From positions 62,001-126,000 of the forward strand of contig NZ_JBHLWB010000004.1 of the NCBI RefSeq assembly GCF_042433055.1: a stretch of 64,000 nucleotides of DNA, in the 5' to 3' direction. This document shows, piece after piece, positions 43,344-53,160 of this stretch. The translations under genes were made by a program, and so were the position numbers. The stretch comes from Gallibacterium trehalosifermentans. Lineage in GTDB: Bacteria > Pseudomonadota > Gammaproteobacteria > Enterobacterales > Pasteurellaceae. Within the stretch, counting starts at the first letter, position 1; each line of letters starts with the position of its first letter. A model generated the notes under the pieces. It had not been told where the DNA came from and ran no database searches. It saw only the letters and a list, made by a program, of their open reading frames with translations.

Positions 43344-45656
43344 TTACATCGCTTGTGTGAAAGTACGCGTAATTACGTCTTGTTGTTGCTCTTTGGTTAA
43401 AGAGTTAAAACGCACAGCATATCCTGAAACACGAATGGTTAATTGAGGATATTTCTCTGGATTTTCCATCGCATCTAATAACATTTCGCGATTCATTACG
43501 TTTACGTTAAGGTGTTGTCCGCCCTCAATGGTTGCTTCGTGGTGGAAATAACCGTCCATTAAACCTGCAAGATTACGTTTTTGTGCTTCATAATCTTTAC
43601 CTAACGCATTTGGTACGATTGAGAAAGTGTAAGAGATACCATCTTTCGCATACGCAAATGGAAGTTTAGCCACAGAGGTTAATGATGCTACCGCACCTTT
43701 TTGGTCGCGACCGTGCATTGGGTTCGCACCTGGTCCGAATGGTGCGCCAGCACGACGACCATCAGGGGTATTACCTGTTTTCTTACCATACACCACGTTA
43801 GAAGTGATAGTGAGCACTGATTGAGTTGGTACTGCATTACGGTAAGTTTTGAGTTTTTGAATTTTCTTCATAAAACGTTCAACTAAGTCGCAAGCGATTT
43901 CATCAACACGGCTGTCATTGTTACCGAATTGTGGATATTCTCCTTCGATTTCAAAGTCAATCGCGACATCTTTCGCGACCACATTACCGTCTTTATCTTT
44001 GATGTCGCCACGAATTGGTTTCACTTTCGCATATTTAATAGCAGAAAGTGAGTCAGCCGCTACAGATAATCCAGCGATACCACAAGCCATAGTACGGTAA
44101 ACATCACGATCATGTAATGCCATTAATGACGCTTCATAGCTGTATTTATCGTGCATATAGTGAATGATATTTAATGCAGTAACATATTGTTTTGCTAACC
44201 AATCCATGAAGCTATCCATGCGAGTCATCACATCATCAAAATCGAGATATTCAGTTGTGATTGGATCCGTTTTTGGTCCCACTTGCATACCGTTTTTCTC
44301 ATCAATACCACCATTGATTGAATAAAGCATAGTTTTCGCTAAGTTTGCACGTGCACCAAAGAATTGCATTTGTTTACCTACAACCATTGGGCTTACGCAA
44401 CAAGCAATAGCGTAGTCATCATTGTTGAAATCTGGGCGCATTAAATCATCGTTTTCATATTGAACAGAAGAGGTATCAATAGACACTTTTGCACAGAAAC
44501 GTTTGAAGTTATCTGGTAATTGTTCAGACCAAAGAATTGTCATATTTGGTTCTGGAGATGGTCCCATTGTGTAAAGGGTATTTAAGAAACGGAAAGTATT
44601 TTTTGTAACTAAAGTACGTCCATCTAAGCCCATACCACCAAGAGACTCAGTTGCCCAAATTGGGTCGCCAGAGAATAATTGATCGTATTCAGGAGTACGT
44701 AAGAAACGCACCATACGGAGTTTCATCACTAAATGGTCAATTAGTTCTTGTGCTTCTTCTTCAGTGATTTTGCCTGCTTTAAGATCACGTTCAATATAGA
44801 TATCCAAGAAAGAAGAAACACGACCAAATGACATTGCTGCCCCGTTTTGTGATTTTACTGCTGCAAGGTAAGCAAAATAAGTCCATTGCACCGCTTCTTT
44901 GGCATTGGTTGCTGGTCCAGAAATATCACAACCATAAGTTGCTGCCATTTGTTTGATTTGACCTAATGCACGATGTTGTTCTGCAATTTCTTCACGTAAC
45001 TGAATGGTCATTTGTAAATCTTCACCATTTTCTAAGCGAGATTGTAGTGAAGAAAATTGTTTAAATTTATCCGCCATCAAGAAGTCGATACCGTAAAGGG
45101 CAACACGACGATAATCTCCGATAATACGACCACGACCATACGCATCAGGTAAACCTGTTAATACTCCTGATTTACGGCAACGTAAGATGTCTGGCGTGTA
45201 AACATCAAATACCCCTTGGTTGTGAGTTTTGCGATATTCAGTAAAGATTTTTTTCACTTGTGGATCAAGTTCACGACCATAAACTTTACATGAACCCTCT
45301 ACCATTTTGATGCCACCAAATGGAATAATCGCACGTTTTAATGGGGCATCAGTTTGTAAACCAACGATTTGTTCTAATTCTTTTTCAATATAACCAGCTG
45401 GGTGAGAAGTGATAGTTGAAGGAATATCTGTATCAAAATCAAGAGGTTCGTGAGTACGATTTTCCTCTTTGATGCCTTCCATTACTTTGTTCCATAGTGT
45501 AGTTGTTGCTGCAGTTGCACCAGCTAAGAATGATTCATCACCTTCATATGGGGTGTAGTTACGTTGAATAAAATCACGTACATTCACATTTTGTTGCCAG
45601 TCGCCAGCTTCAAAACCAGCCCATGCTTTTTGTTGTTGCTCAGTTAATTGAGTCAT
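43344..45656 (-). CDS. pflB: Formate acetyltransferase (pyruvate formate-lyase)
   Basis: Anaerobic conversion of pyruvate and CoA to acetyl-CoA and formate. 770 residues, the usual length. The two active-site Cys are adjacent in IACCVSPMVVG near 415, and the glycyl radical site is RVSGYAVRF near the C terminus. ATG 45656 is chosen since AAGGA is 7 bases upstream; the ATG at 45662 is too close. It is 44 bases downstream of focA. The activase gene pflA is not in the window. Confidence 0.97.
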   Translation of the reverse strand: MTQLTEQQQKAWAGFEAGDWQQNVNVRDFIQRNYTPYEGDESFLAGATAATTTLWNKVMEGIKEENRTHEPLDFDTDIPSTITSHPAGYIEKELEQIVGLQTDAPLKRAIIPFGGIKMVEGSCKVYGRELDPQVKKIFTEYRKTHNQGVFDVYTPDILRCRKSGVLTGLPDAYGRGRIIGDYRRVALYGIDFLMADKFKQFSSLQSRLENGEDLQMTIQLREEIAEQHRALGQIKQMAATYGCDISGPATNAKEAVQWTYFAYLAAVKSQNGAAMSFGRVSSFLDIYIERDLKAGKITEEEAQELIDHLVMKLRMVRFLRTPEYDQLFSGDPIWATESLGGMGLDGRTLVTKNTFRFLNTLYTMGPSPEPNMTILWSEQLPDNFKRFCAKVSIDTSSVQYENDDLMRPDFNNDDYAIACCVSPMVVGKQMQFFGARANLAKTMLYSINGGIDEKNGMQVGPKTDPITTEYLDFDDVMTRMDSFMDWLAKQYVTALNIIHYMHDKYSYEASLMALHDRDVYRTMACGIAGLSVAADSLSAIKYAKVKPIRGDIKDKDGNVVAKDVAIDFEIEGEYPQFGNNDSRVDEIACDLVERFMKKIQKLKTYRNAVPTQSVLTITSNVVYGKKTGNTPDGRRAGAPFGPGANPMHGRDQKGAVASLTSVAKLPFAYAKDGISYTFSIVPNALGKDYEAQKRNLAGLMDGYFHHEATIEGGQHLNVNVMNREMLLDAMENPEKYPQLTIRVSGYAVRFNSLTKEQQQDVITRTFTQAM

Positions 45657-45700
45657 AATCATTTCCTTCGTTTGATGAATGAATAATAAAAATTAAATCT

Positions 45701-46543
45701 TTAGTGCGCTTTGGCTAAGAAGCGATGGAATAAGCCAATACAAACCGCACCACCAACAATATTACCTAAGGTTACAGGGATAAGATTTTTCACAATAAAA
45801 TGATACACATCAAGATCAGCATAAAGTGAAGGATCAATCCCCAAATGTTGCCAAAATTCAGGACTGCTATAGTGAGCAGTCATAATCCCCATCGGAATCA
45901 TAAACATATTTGCGACACAGTGTTCAAAGCCAGAAGCCACAAACATTCCAATAGGTAAGATCATAATAAATGCTTTATCAGTAACAGTACGACCAGAGTA
46001 GGCTAGCCAAACAGCAACACATACCATAATGTTACATAAAATGCCAAGTGAGAAAGCCTCTAGCCAAGTATGATGAATTTTATGTTGTGCGGTTTTAAGG
46101 ATAGTTAACCCCCATTGACCGTCCGCTACCATGGTTTGTCCCGCAAACCAAATTAATGCAACAATAATTAAACTTCCAACAAAGTTTCCAAGATAGACAA
46201 CCACCCAATTACGTAACATCTGTGTTGTTGTAATAGTTCCAGACACTTTTGCTGTGATAGTTAGCGTAGAAGAGGTAAAAAGTTCTGTCCCTAGAATCAC
46301 AACCATAATGACGCCTAATGAAAAGACTAAGCCACCGACTAATTTGGCTAATCCCCAAGAAACGTTACCTAATCCAGTTTGGGTAGTCGTATAAAAAACG
46401 AATGCTAAGGCAATACATGCACCAGCTGAAATGCCAGAAGCGAAAGAAAGAAAGGGTTTTTTTTGTGCTTTATAAGCGGCAACATTTTCCGCAAGATTAG
46501 TCATCTCGGTTGGATTTAGTGCTACTGTTGTCGCATCTTTCAT
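45701..46543 (-). CDS. focA: Formate channel FocA
   Basis: Pentameric inner-membrane channel for formate made by PflB. 280 residues with six TM helices: SFASGISAGACIALAFVFY, GLVFSLGVIMVVILGTELF (Omega loop region), NFVGSLIIVAL and CNIMVCVAVWLAYSG are clear family segments. The start at 46543 lies after AAAGGAA; the open frame to 46564 begins with TTG. It is followed by pflB in the usual focA-pflB order, with an FNR-type site upstream. Confidence 0.95.
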   Translation of the reverse strand: MKDATTVALNPTEMTNLAENVAAYKAQKKPFLSFASGISAGACIALAFVFYTTTQTGLGNVSWGLAKLVGGLVFSLGVIMVVILGTELFTSSTLTITAKVSGTITTTQMLRNWVVVYLGNFVGSLIIVALIWFAGQTMVADGQWGLTILKTAQHKIHHTWLEAFSLGILCNIMVCVAVWLAYSGRTVTDKAFIMILPIGMFVASGFEHCVANMFMIPMGIMTAHYSSPEFWQHLGIDPSLYADLDVYHFIVKNLIPVTLGNIVGGAVCIGLFHRFLAKAH

Positions 46544-46868
46544 AAAGACGATTTCCTTTATCAAAAAAATTTTATATTTTCAAAAAATTTCGTTAATTAT
46601 AAAAATTTTTGAAAAAAATACATAGTAATTTTATAAGTTAGGAAATAGCTTTTACATAGTAGTTGATACAGATCAAATTCTAATAAAAACAGTTGGTTGT
46701 ATGTTAAAACTCTGTTACTAAATCATCACTTAATATTTGCTGAACATTTAGAGAAATGAAAATATAAATACAGTTTTGCGGTGAGGAAAAAACTAAATTA
46801 AATCCCATTTAATGTACTATAATAAATAACATTTTTTGGTTTCGTTTGTATTGATTAAAGAGGATATT
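46544..46868. promoter_or_regulatory. focA/hinT divergent region with FNR box
   Basis: TTGAT-ACAG-ATCAA at 46663-46676 is a perfect FNR consensus site, about 120 bases before focA. A minus-strand TATAAA at 46630-46635 sits about where the -10 of an FNR-activated promoter would be. On the plus strand TATAAT at 46818-46823 is a likely -10 of hinT. Anaerobic activation of focA-pflB is the expected result. Confidence 0.8.
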
Positions 46869-47216
46869 ATGGCAACAGAAACTATTTTTAGTAAAATTAT
46901 CCGTAAGGAAATTCCAGCAGAAATTATCTATCAAGATGAACAGGTAACAGCCTTTCGTGATATTGCACCACAAGCCCCCATTCATATTTTAATTATTCCT
47001 AACAAAATCATTCCAACGGTTAATGATGTAACCATTGAAGATGAACAAGTGCTTGGGCATTTGTTTGTTGTGGCAGCCAAAATTGCGCAAGAACAAGGGA
47101 TTGCAGAAGATGGCTATCGTTTGATTGTAAATTGTAATAAACATGGTGGGCAAGAAGTATTCCATCTACATATGCACTTAGTTGGTGGTAAGCATTTAGG
47201 CAAAATGCTGCCATAA
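46869..47216 (+). CDS. hinT: HIT family purine nucleoside phosphoramidase HinT
   Basis: 115-residue histidine-triad hydrolase acting on nucleoside phosphoramidates. IFSKIIRKEIPAEIIYQDEQ at the N terminus and VFHLHMHLVGG with the H-x-H-x-H triad near 96-102 are diagnostic. The frame opens at 46836; ATG 46869 follows AAAGAGGAT. First of hinT-uppP-ubiD on the plus strand. Confidence 0.95.
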   Translation: MATETIFSKIIRKEIPAEIIYQDEQVTAFRDIAPQAPIHILIIPNKIIPTVNDVTIEDEQVLGHLFVVAAKIAQEQGIAEDGYRLIVNCNKHGGQEVFHLHMHLVGGKHLGKMLP

Positions 47217-47246
47217 ATAAGTGAAAATACATTTGAGGAAAAATTG

Positions 47247-48053
47247 ATGTCTGAATTATTGATTGCTTTTATTTTAGGTTGTGTCGAAGGATTGACGGAG
47301 TTTTTGCCTGTATCTTCAACTGGGCATATGATTATTGCTGGGCATTTTCTGGGGTTTGAAGGAGAAAAAGCAGCAACCTTTGAAGTAATAATTCAATTAG
47401 GGTCTATTTTAGCGGTGATCTTTGTTTATTGGCGAAAAATGTTTGGCTTAATAGGTATTCATTTTGGTGAAACTGTTGATAAACATAAACCCCATTTGAA
47501 TTTATTACATATTATTTTAGGTATGATCCCTGCGGTTATTCTTGGGCTCGTATTCCATTCAACGATTAAATCATTGTTTAATATTCATAATGTGATTGGT
47601 TCTTTAGTGGCTGGCGGTATTTTGTTAATTTTGGCTGAAAAATTCCGTCCACAACGCGCCTATGCGGAAGAAGTAGATCAAATTAGTTATCGTCAGGCAT
47701 TTGCGATTGGGCTATTTCAATGTTTAGCCTTATTCCCAGGATTTTCTCGCTCAGGTGCAACCATATCAGGTGGATTATTGATGGGCGTAGGAAAAAAAGC
47801 GGCTGCTGAGTATTCTTTTATTTTAGCCGTACCAATGATGATTGGCGCCACTATCTTAGATTTATATAAAAGTTTGCCTTTCCTTTCATGGGACGATTTT
47901 CCATTATTTGCAGTAGGATTTATAACCGCTTTTGTGGTAGCCATGATAGCAATTCGGACTTTCCTACATTTAATTGAACGCATTTCATTTGTCTCTTTTG
48001 CGATTTATCGCTTTATTCTTGCATTGTTATTGGCGTGGATTGTTTTAGTTTAA
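47247..48053 (+). CDS. uppP: Undecaprenyl-diphosphatase UppP (BacA)
   Basis: Integral membrane phosphatase recycling undecaprenyl pyrophosphate for peptidoglycan synthesis. 268 residues with about eight TM helices; active-site motifs GLTEFLPVSSTGH near 16-28 and PGFSRSGATISGG near 168-180. ATG 47247 is used in place of the TTG three bases before it, following GAGGAAAAA. It is 30 bases after hinT and 14 before ubiD. Confidence 0.96.
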   Translation: MSELLIAFILGCVEGLTEFLPVSSTGHMIIAGHFLGFEGEKAATFEVIIQLGSILAVIFVYWRKMFGLIGIHFGETVDKHKPHLNLLHIILGMIPAVILGLVFHSTIKSLFNIHNVIGSLVAGGILLILAEKFRPQRAYAEEVDQISYRQAFAIGLFQCLALFPGFSRSGATISGGLLMGVGKKAAAEYSFILAVPMMIGATILDLYKSLPFLSWDDFPLFAVGFITAFVVAMIAIRTFLHLIERISFVSFAIYRFILALLLAWIVLV

Positions 48054-48067
48054 TTGAGGAGAGTTGG

Positions 48068-49534
48068 GTGAAATATAGAAATTTACGAGAATTTATTACC
48101 TTACTGGAGCAACAAGGCGAGTTAAAACGTATTACACACGAGGTTGATCCCTATTTAGAAATGACCGAAATTGCTGATCGTACTTTACGTAAAGGGGGAC
48201 CAGCATTGTTATTTGAAAATCCGAAAGGGTTCCAAATGCCAGTATTGTGTAACCTATTTGGTACAGCAAGACGTGTTGCTTTAGGTATGGGGCAAGAAGA
48301 AGTAAGTGCTTTACGTGAAATTGGTCAGTTATTAGCTTTTCTAAAAGAACCCGAGCCACCTAAAGGTATTAAGGATCTCTTTAGTACATTTTCACAATTT
48401 CGCCCTGTCCTCAATATGCCAACGAAGACAATTAGCCGAGCCGCGTGTCAAGAGATTGTCTGGCGTGATGAGGAAGTGGATTTATATCGCTTACCAATTA
48501 TGCAGTGTTGGCCAGAAGATATTGCTCCTTTAGTTACATGGGGGTTAACGATTACTAAAGGACCATATAAAAAACGGCAAAATCTTGGCATCTACCGTCA
48601 GCAATTAATTGCGAAAAATAAACTGATTATGCGTTGGTTATCACATCGTGGTGGTGCATTAGATTTCCAAGAATGGCAAGAAGCACATTCTAGTGAAAAG
48701 TTTCCTGTGGTCGTGGCGTTGGGCGCGGATCCAGCAACCATTCTAAGTGCGGTAACGCCTATTCCAGATACCTTATCAGAGTATGCGTTTGCAGGATTAT
48801 TGCGTGGTAATAAAACGGAAGTCGCTAAAGCGTTAAGTTGTGATTTAGATATTCCAGCAGGCGCAGAAATTGTGTTGGAGGGGTATATTGATCCAGAGGA
48901 AAAAGCGTTGGAAGGACCTTATGGCGATCATACTGGATATTATAATGAACAAGAATATTTTCCTGTGTTTACGGTTACCCATATTACGATGCGCCAAGAT
49001 CCGATCTATCACTCCACTTATACTGGGCGACCGCCAGATGAACCAGCCGTGTTAGGCGAAGCGCTTAATGAGGTTTTTATTCCTATTTTACAGAAGCAGT
49101 TTCCTGAAATTGTTGATTTTTATCTTCCACCTGAAGGGTGTTCGTATCGTTTAGCGGTGGTTACGATGAAAAAACAATATGCTGGACATGCCAAACGAGT
49201 CATGATGGGCGTTTGGTCTTTTTTACGGCAATTTATGTACACCAAATTTGTGATTGTGTGTGATGATGATGTGAATGCACGTGATTGGAAAGATGTGATT
49301 TGGGCGATTACCACACGTTGTGATCCCGCACGGGATTTGACTTTAGTGGAAAATACACCGATTGATTACCTTGATTTTGCCTCACCTGTGGCTGGATTAG
49401 GCTCAAAAATGGGCATTGATGCCACAAATAAGTGGGTTGGTGAAACACAACGTGAATGGGGAAGACCAATTAAGAAAGATCCTGTTGTCGTGGCGAAAAT
49501 AGATCAAATTTGGCAAGAGTTAGGTATTGATTAG
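48068..49534 (+). CDS. ubiD: 4-hydroxy-3-polyprenylbenzoate decarboxylase UbiD
   Basis: Prenyl-FMN-dependent decarboxylase of ubiquinone synthesis. 488 residues from GTG 48068 (7 bases after GAGGAG), giving VKYRNLREFITLLEQQGELK, which lines up with E. coli UbiD. NLGIYRQQLIAKNKLIMRW and EGPYGDHTGYYNEQEYFPV are conserved segments; the catalytic E-R-E set is expected around ALEGPYGDHTG, not verified residue by residue. The sole USS core outside the APE operon is at 48745-48753. The partner ubiX is not in the window. Confidence 0.95.
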   Translation: MKYRNLREFITLLEQQGELKRITHEVDPYLEMTEIADRTLRKGGPALLFENPKGFQMPVLCNLFGTARRVALGMGQEEVSALREIGQLLAFLKEPEPPKGIKDLFSTFSQFRPVLNMPTKTISRAACQEIVWRDEEVDLYRLPIMQCWPEDIAPLVTWGLTITKGPYKKRQNLGIYRQQLIAKNKLIMRWLSHRGGALDFQEWQEAHSSEKFPVVVALGADPATILSAVTPIPDTLSEYAFAGLLRGNKTEVAKALSCDLDIPAGAEIVLEGYIDPEEKALEGPYGDHTGYYNEQEYFPVFTVTHITMRQDPIYHSTYTGRPPDEPAVLGEALNEVFIPILQKQFPEIVDFYLPPEGCSYRLAVVTMKKQYAGHAKRVMMGVWSFLRQFMYTKFVIVCDDDVNARDWKDVIWAITTRCDPARDLTLVENTPIDYLDFASPVAGLGSKMGIDATNKWVGETQREWGRPIKKDPVVVAKIDQIWQELGID

Positions 49535-49542
49535 TTTCAATG

Positions 49543-49559
49543 ATAGCAATGATTGCTAT
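49543..49559. repeat. 8-bp palindrome between ubiD and tal
   Basis: ATAGCAAT-G-ATTGCTAT, a perfect inverted repeat with a single-base centre, just after the ubiD stop. There is no T run. It could be an operator for tal or an mRNA end structure. Confidence 0.55.
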
Positions 49560-49640
49560 GTAACTCACTACTCATTCCAGCTATTTCTATGATACTATTC
49601 GTACGTTTTTTTGAACAATATATACAAAAGGAGTAAATTC

Positions 49641-50591
49641 ATGTCTCAACTTGATGCACTACGTAAAATGACCGTTGTGGTTGCAGATACAGGTGATATT
49701 GAAGCAATCAAAGCCTACCAACCAGAAGATGCAACGACGAACCCATCTCTTATTCTTAGCGCCTCTCAATTACCACAATATGCGTCATTAATTGATGAAG
49801 CAGTGGCTTATGCGAAAAGTAAAAGTGCAGATAAAGCACAACAACTGATTGATGCAGAAGATAAATTAGCGGTTAACATTGGTTTAGAAATTTTAAAAAT
49901 TGTCCCAGGACGTATTTCAACGGAAGTTGATGCGCGCCTTTCTTATGATACACAAGCGACAGTAGAAAAAGCACGTAAACTGATTGCCCTGTATAACGAA
50001 GCAGGTATCAGCAATGATCGTATTTTGATTAAAATCGCTTCAACTTGGCAAGGCATTCGAGCAGCGGAAATTTTAGAAAAAGAGGGGATTAACTGTAACT
50101 TAACGTTATTATTCTCAGAAGCGCAAGCACGTGCGTGTGCAGAAGCAGGTGTGTATCTCATTTCGCCATTTGTAGGGCGTATTTTAGATTGGTATAAAGC
50201 GAATGGTGATAAAAAAGAGTTTGCACCAAGTGAAGATCCAGGTGTGATTTCGGTAAGCAAAATTTATCACTATTACAAACAATATGGTTATAAAACGGTG
50301 GTAATGGGGGCAAGTTTCCGTAATGTAGGTGAAATTACGGAGTTAGCGGGCTGTGATCGTTTAACGATTTCACCAGCATTATTGAAAGAATTACAAGCAA
50401 ATACGAGTGAATTACCGCGTAAACTCGATTATCAAGGTGAGGTATTAGCTCGCCCAGCAGCAATGACTGAAGCGGAATTCTATTGGCAACATAATATGGA
50501 CGCGATGGCGGTAGAAAAATTGGCAGAAGGTATCCGTAAATTTGCTGCAGATATTGAAAAATTAGAAGCGATGTTAAGTACAAAACTGTAA
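49641..50591 (+). CDS. tal: Transaldolase
   Basis: Pentose phosphate pathway enzyme, 316 residues. TNPSLILSASQLP (substrate site near 33-45), the Schiff-base Lys in ILIKIASTWQG near 132, and ISPFVGRILDWY are conserved; TALB class. The Met at 49641 follows AAAGGAGT; the open frame to 49611 adds ten unrelated residues. A terminator follows. Confidence 0.95.
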   Translation: MSQLDALRKMTVVVADTGDIEAIKAYQPEDATTNPSLILSASQLPQYASLIDEAVAYAKSKSADKAQQLIDAEDKLAVNIGLEILKIVPGRISTEVDARLSYDTQATVEKARKLIALYNEAGISNDRILIKIASTWQGIRAAEILEKEGINCNLTLLFSEAQARACAEAGVYLISPFVGRILDWYKANGDKKEFAPSEDPGVISVSKIYHYYKQYGYKTVVMGASFRNVGEITELAGCDRLTISPALLKELQANTSELPRKLDYQGEVLARPAAMTEAEFYWQHNMDAMAVEKLAEGIRKFAADIEKLEAMLSTKL

Positions 50592-50620
50592 TTCCGTTTT
50601 TATTCAAACAGAATATTCGT

Positions 50621-50665
50621 AAAAAGCATTGGTGTTAATTATTTTTATACCAATGCTTTTTCATT
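50621..50665 (+). terminator. Terminator of tal
   Basis: Stem AAAAAGCATTGGT (50621-50633) / ACCAATGCTTTTT (50649-50661), with an AT-rich loop and T-rich tail. Confidence 0.82.
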
Positions 50666-50746
50666 TTTCTGCTCATCATTAATTATGTTTTAGGCTATAA
50701 TGCAGAGTAATTTCAGTTTATTAACAAAATTATAGTTGAAGCGCCA

Positions 50747-53092
50747 ATGAAAAAATATTACTCCTTTTTATCTTTATCGATTTTTTCGGTTTTATATAGT
50801 CAGATGAGTTATGCAGATCTTGCTAGCCAATGCTTGTTAGGTGTTCCTCATTTTACAGGTGAGGTTATCACGCAAGATCCGAATGAATTGCCAGTTTATA
50901 TTGATTCTGATAGTGCGGAAATTAACCAGCCAAATAATGCTTTGTATCGAGGCAATGTGCAAATTGAACAAGGAAATCGTAAATTACGGGCTGACTCTGT
51001 ATTGATTGAGCAAAAAGGGGATAAACCCGATCCGCAACGTTATGCTTATATCAATGGCAATATGAATTATCAGGATAATTTAGTTCAGGTTGTTGGGGAA
51101 AAAGCGGATATTCATTTAAATACGCAAGATGCCAATATTTACCGCTCGAATTATCAATTTGTTGATCGCCAAGGTAGAGGCAATGCGGAAAAAGCAGAAT
51201 TACGTCAAGGGTACCGTATGCTAAAAAATGCAACGTTCACTTCTTGTTTACCAGATAATAATGCTTGGAAAATCCGTGCATCAGAGATGAAACAGTATGT
51301 AAAAGAAGAATATGCAGATCTTTGGAATGCGGTTTTTTATGTGAAAGATATCCCTATTTTTTATTTCCCATATGTTCAATTCCCGATTGGCGATCGTCGT
51401 CGTTCAGGTTTATTAATGCCTGATTTTGGTACATCAAGTCGCGATGGATATCATTATGCTCAACCTATTTATATTAATCTGGCGCCTAATTATGATATGA
51501 CAATTACGCCAAAATATATGAGTCGTCGAGGCGTACAATTATTAGGCGAAGCACGTTATTTAAATAATTTGGGTTCAGGTATTTTTGCTGGAGAATATTT
51601 AAATGGCGATCGTTATGCAGAATATATTCAAGGTAGTCCACGCTATTTACTTTATTGGCAAAATGGTGGTTCACTATGGAATAACTGGCGTTTTCATGTG
51701 AATTATACAAAGGTAAGCGATCCGTATTATTTTAATGATTTTACTTCACCGTATGGGAAAAGTACGGACGGTTATGCGACACAGAATTTTGCTTTGAGCT
51801 ATTACCAACCTAATTACAATTTCACTGTGTCGGCAACACAATTCCAAGTGTTTGATACCGTTTCTGTTGGACCGTATCGTACGTTGCCACAAATTGATTT
51901 TTATTACTATCGAGATGGGCTTGCAAATAATTTAATTGATTTTTCTTTATATTCACAGGCGGTTCATTTTAAAAATGACAATGATGTGATGCCATCAGCT
52001 TGGCGTTTCCATATGGAACCAACACTTTCGATGCCATTAGCCAATCGTTATGGTAGCCTCAATGTAGAAACAAAATTATATGCTACGCATTATGCACAAA
52101 AACAAGGGGCAGCAGACAACGCGGCTGAAGTTGAACGCTCGATTAATCGGGTAATTCCACAAATTAAAGCGGAGTTAGCGACAGTCTTAGCATCTAGTAA
52201 CACCTTGTTTGCAGGATATACTCAAACGATTGAGCCAAAAGTGCAGTATGTTTATCGACCATACCGCGATCAAAGTAGTATTGGTTCAAATAAATATGGT
52301 TATTTAGGTTTTGGTTATGATTCCATTTTGTTGCAACAAGATTTCTATTCTCTCTTTAATGATAGACGTTATAGTGGTTTAGATAGAATTTCTTCGGCGA
52401 ATCAGATAACGATTGGTGGAACAACACGATTCTTTGACCAGTATGCAAATGAGCGTTTTAATCTTTCTTTAGGACAAATTTTGTATTTAACACCATCGAA
52501 AATTGATGAGGATCTAGATAATCAAACTCAAGGAAGTTCATCTTCTTGGTCAGTAGAAGCAAATTGGAAAATAAATGATCAGTGGAGTTGGAAAGGCGGT
52601 TATCAATACGATACATTATTTAAAGAAACTGCATTAATGAATACCGCGATTGAATACCGACCAACAGTTGAGAACTTAATTCAATTATCGTATCGCTATG
52701 TGAGTGAGCAATATATTAATCAAAATCTCACAGGGCAAAATATCTATGATCAACATATTCGTCAGGTAGGATTGGCAACCGCATGGCGGATTAATGATAA
52801 TTGGGCGGTGGTGGCACACGCTTATCATGATTTATCATTAAATAAACCAGTAGAACAGTATATTGGTCTTGAGTATCGCACTTGTTGTTGGCGTGCTAAT
52901 TTAGGTGCTAGACGCTATTTGACTGCACCGAAAGATGAGCAACAATATTCTAATCGAAATGATGTTTTTTATAGCAATTCCTTTGGCATTAATTTTGAAT
53001 TATCTGGTTTAGGCAACCGCCATGGTAGTAGCATCAGTAAGATGTTAGATGTAGGAATTATTCCTTATTCAGCGCCATTTAGTTTGCGTTAA
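50747..53092 (+). CDS. lptD: LPS-assembly protein LptD
   Basis: Outer-membrane barrel that inserts LPS with LptE. 781 residues: signal peptide to about residue 23 (ending SYADLAS), an N-terminal OstA/jellyroll domain (about 45-210) and a 26-strand-type barrel rich in aromatic beta segments. The Cys that form the intramolecular disulfides of E. coli LptD have counterparts: one near residue 29 (SQCLLG), one in FTSCLPDN, and an adjacent pair in RTCCWRANLG. These depend on DsbA, encoded at 36.9 kb. Own promoter and a terminator on each side. Confidence 0.95.
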   Translation: MKKYYSFLSLSIFSVLYSQMSYADLASQCLLGVPHFTGEVITQDPNELPVYIDSDSAEINQPNNALYRGNVQIEQGNRKLRADSVLIEQKGDKPDPQRYAYINGNMNYQDNLVQVVGEKADIHLNTQDANIYRSNYQFVDRQGRGNAEKAELRQGYRMLKNATFTSCLPDNNAWKIRASEMKQYVKEEYADLWNAVFYVKDIPIFYFPYVQFPIGDRRRSGLLMPDFGTSSRDGYHYAQPIYINLAPNYDMTITPKYMSRRGVQLLGEARYLNNLGSGIFAGEYLNGDRYAEYIQGSPRYLLYWQNGGSLWNNWRFHVNYTKVSDPYYFNDFTSPYGKSTDGYATQNFALSYYQPNYNFTVSATQFQVFDTVSVGPYRTLPQIDFYYYRDGLANNLIDFSLYSQAVHFKNDNDVMPSAWRFHMEPTLSMPLANRYGSLNVETKLYATHYAQKQGAADNAAEVERSINRVIPQIKAELATVLASSNTLFAGYTQTIEPKVQYVYRPYRDQSSIGSNKYGYLGFGYDSILLQQDFYSLFNDRRYSGLDRISSANQITIGGTTRFFDQYANERFNLSLGQILYLTPSKIDEDLDNQTQGSSSSWSVEANWKINDQWSWKGGYQYDTLFKETALMNTAIEYRPTVENLIQLSYRYVSEQYINQNLTGQNIYDQHIRQVGLATAWRINDNWAVVAHAYHDLSLNKPVEQYIGLEYRTCCWRANLGARRYLTAPKDEQQYSNRNDVFYSNSFGINFELSGLGNRHGSSISKMLDVGIIPYSAPFSLR

Positions 53093-53101
53093 TAAAATAA
53101 G

Positions 53102-53131
53102 AACCCCATATTTCATAAATATGGGGTTTTG
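53102..53131 (+). terminator. Terminator of lptD
   Basis: Stem AACCCCATATTT / AAATATGGGGTT with a CAT loop and a TTTTG tail; it separates lptD from the convergent ribA. Confidence 0.82.
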
Positions 53132-53160
53132 TTATTGGGAGATGAATAAAAATGGAATGG

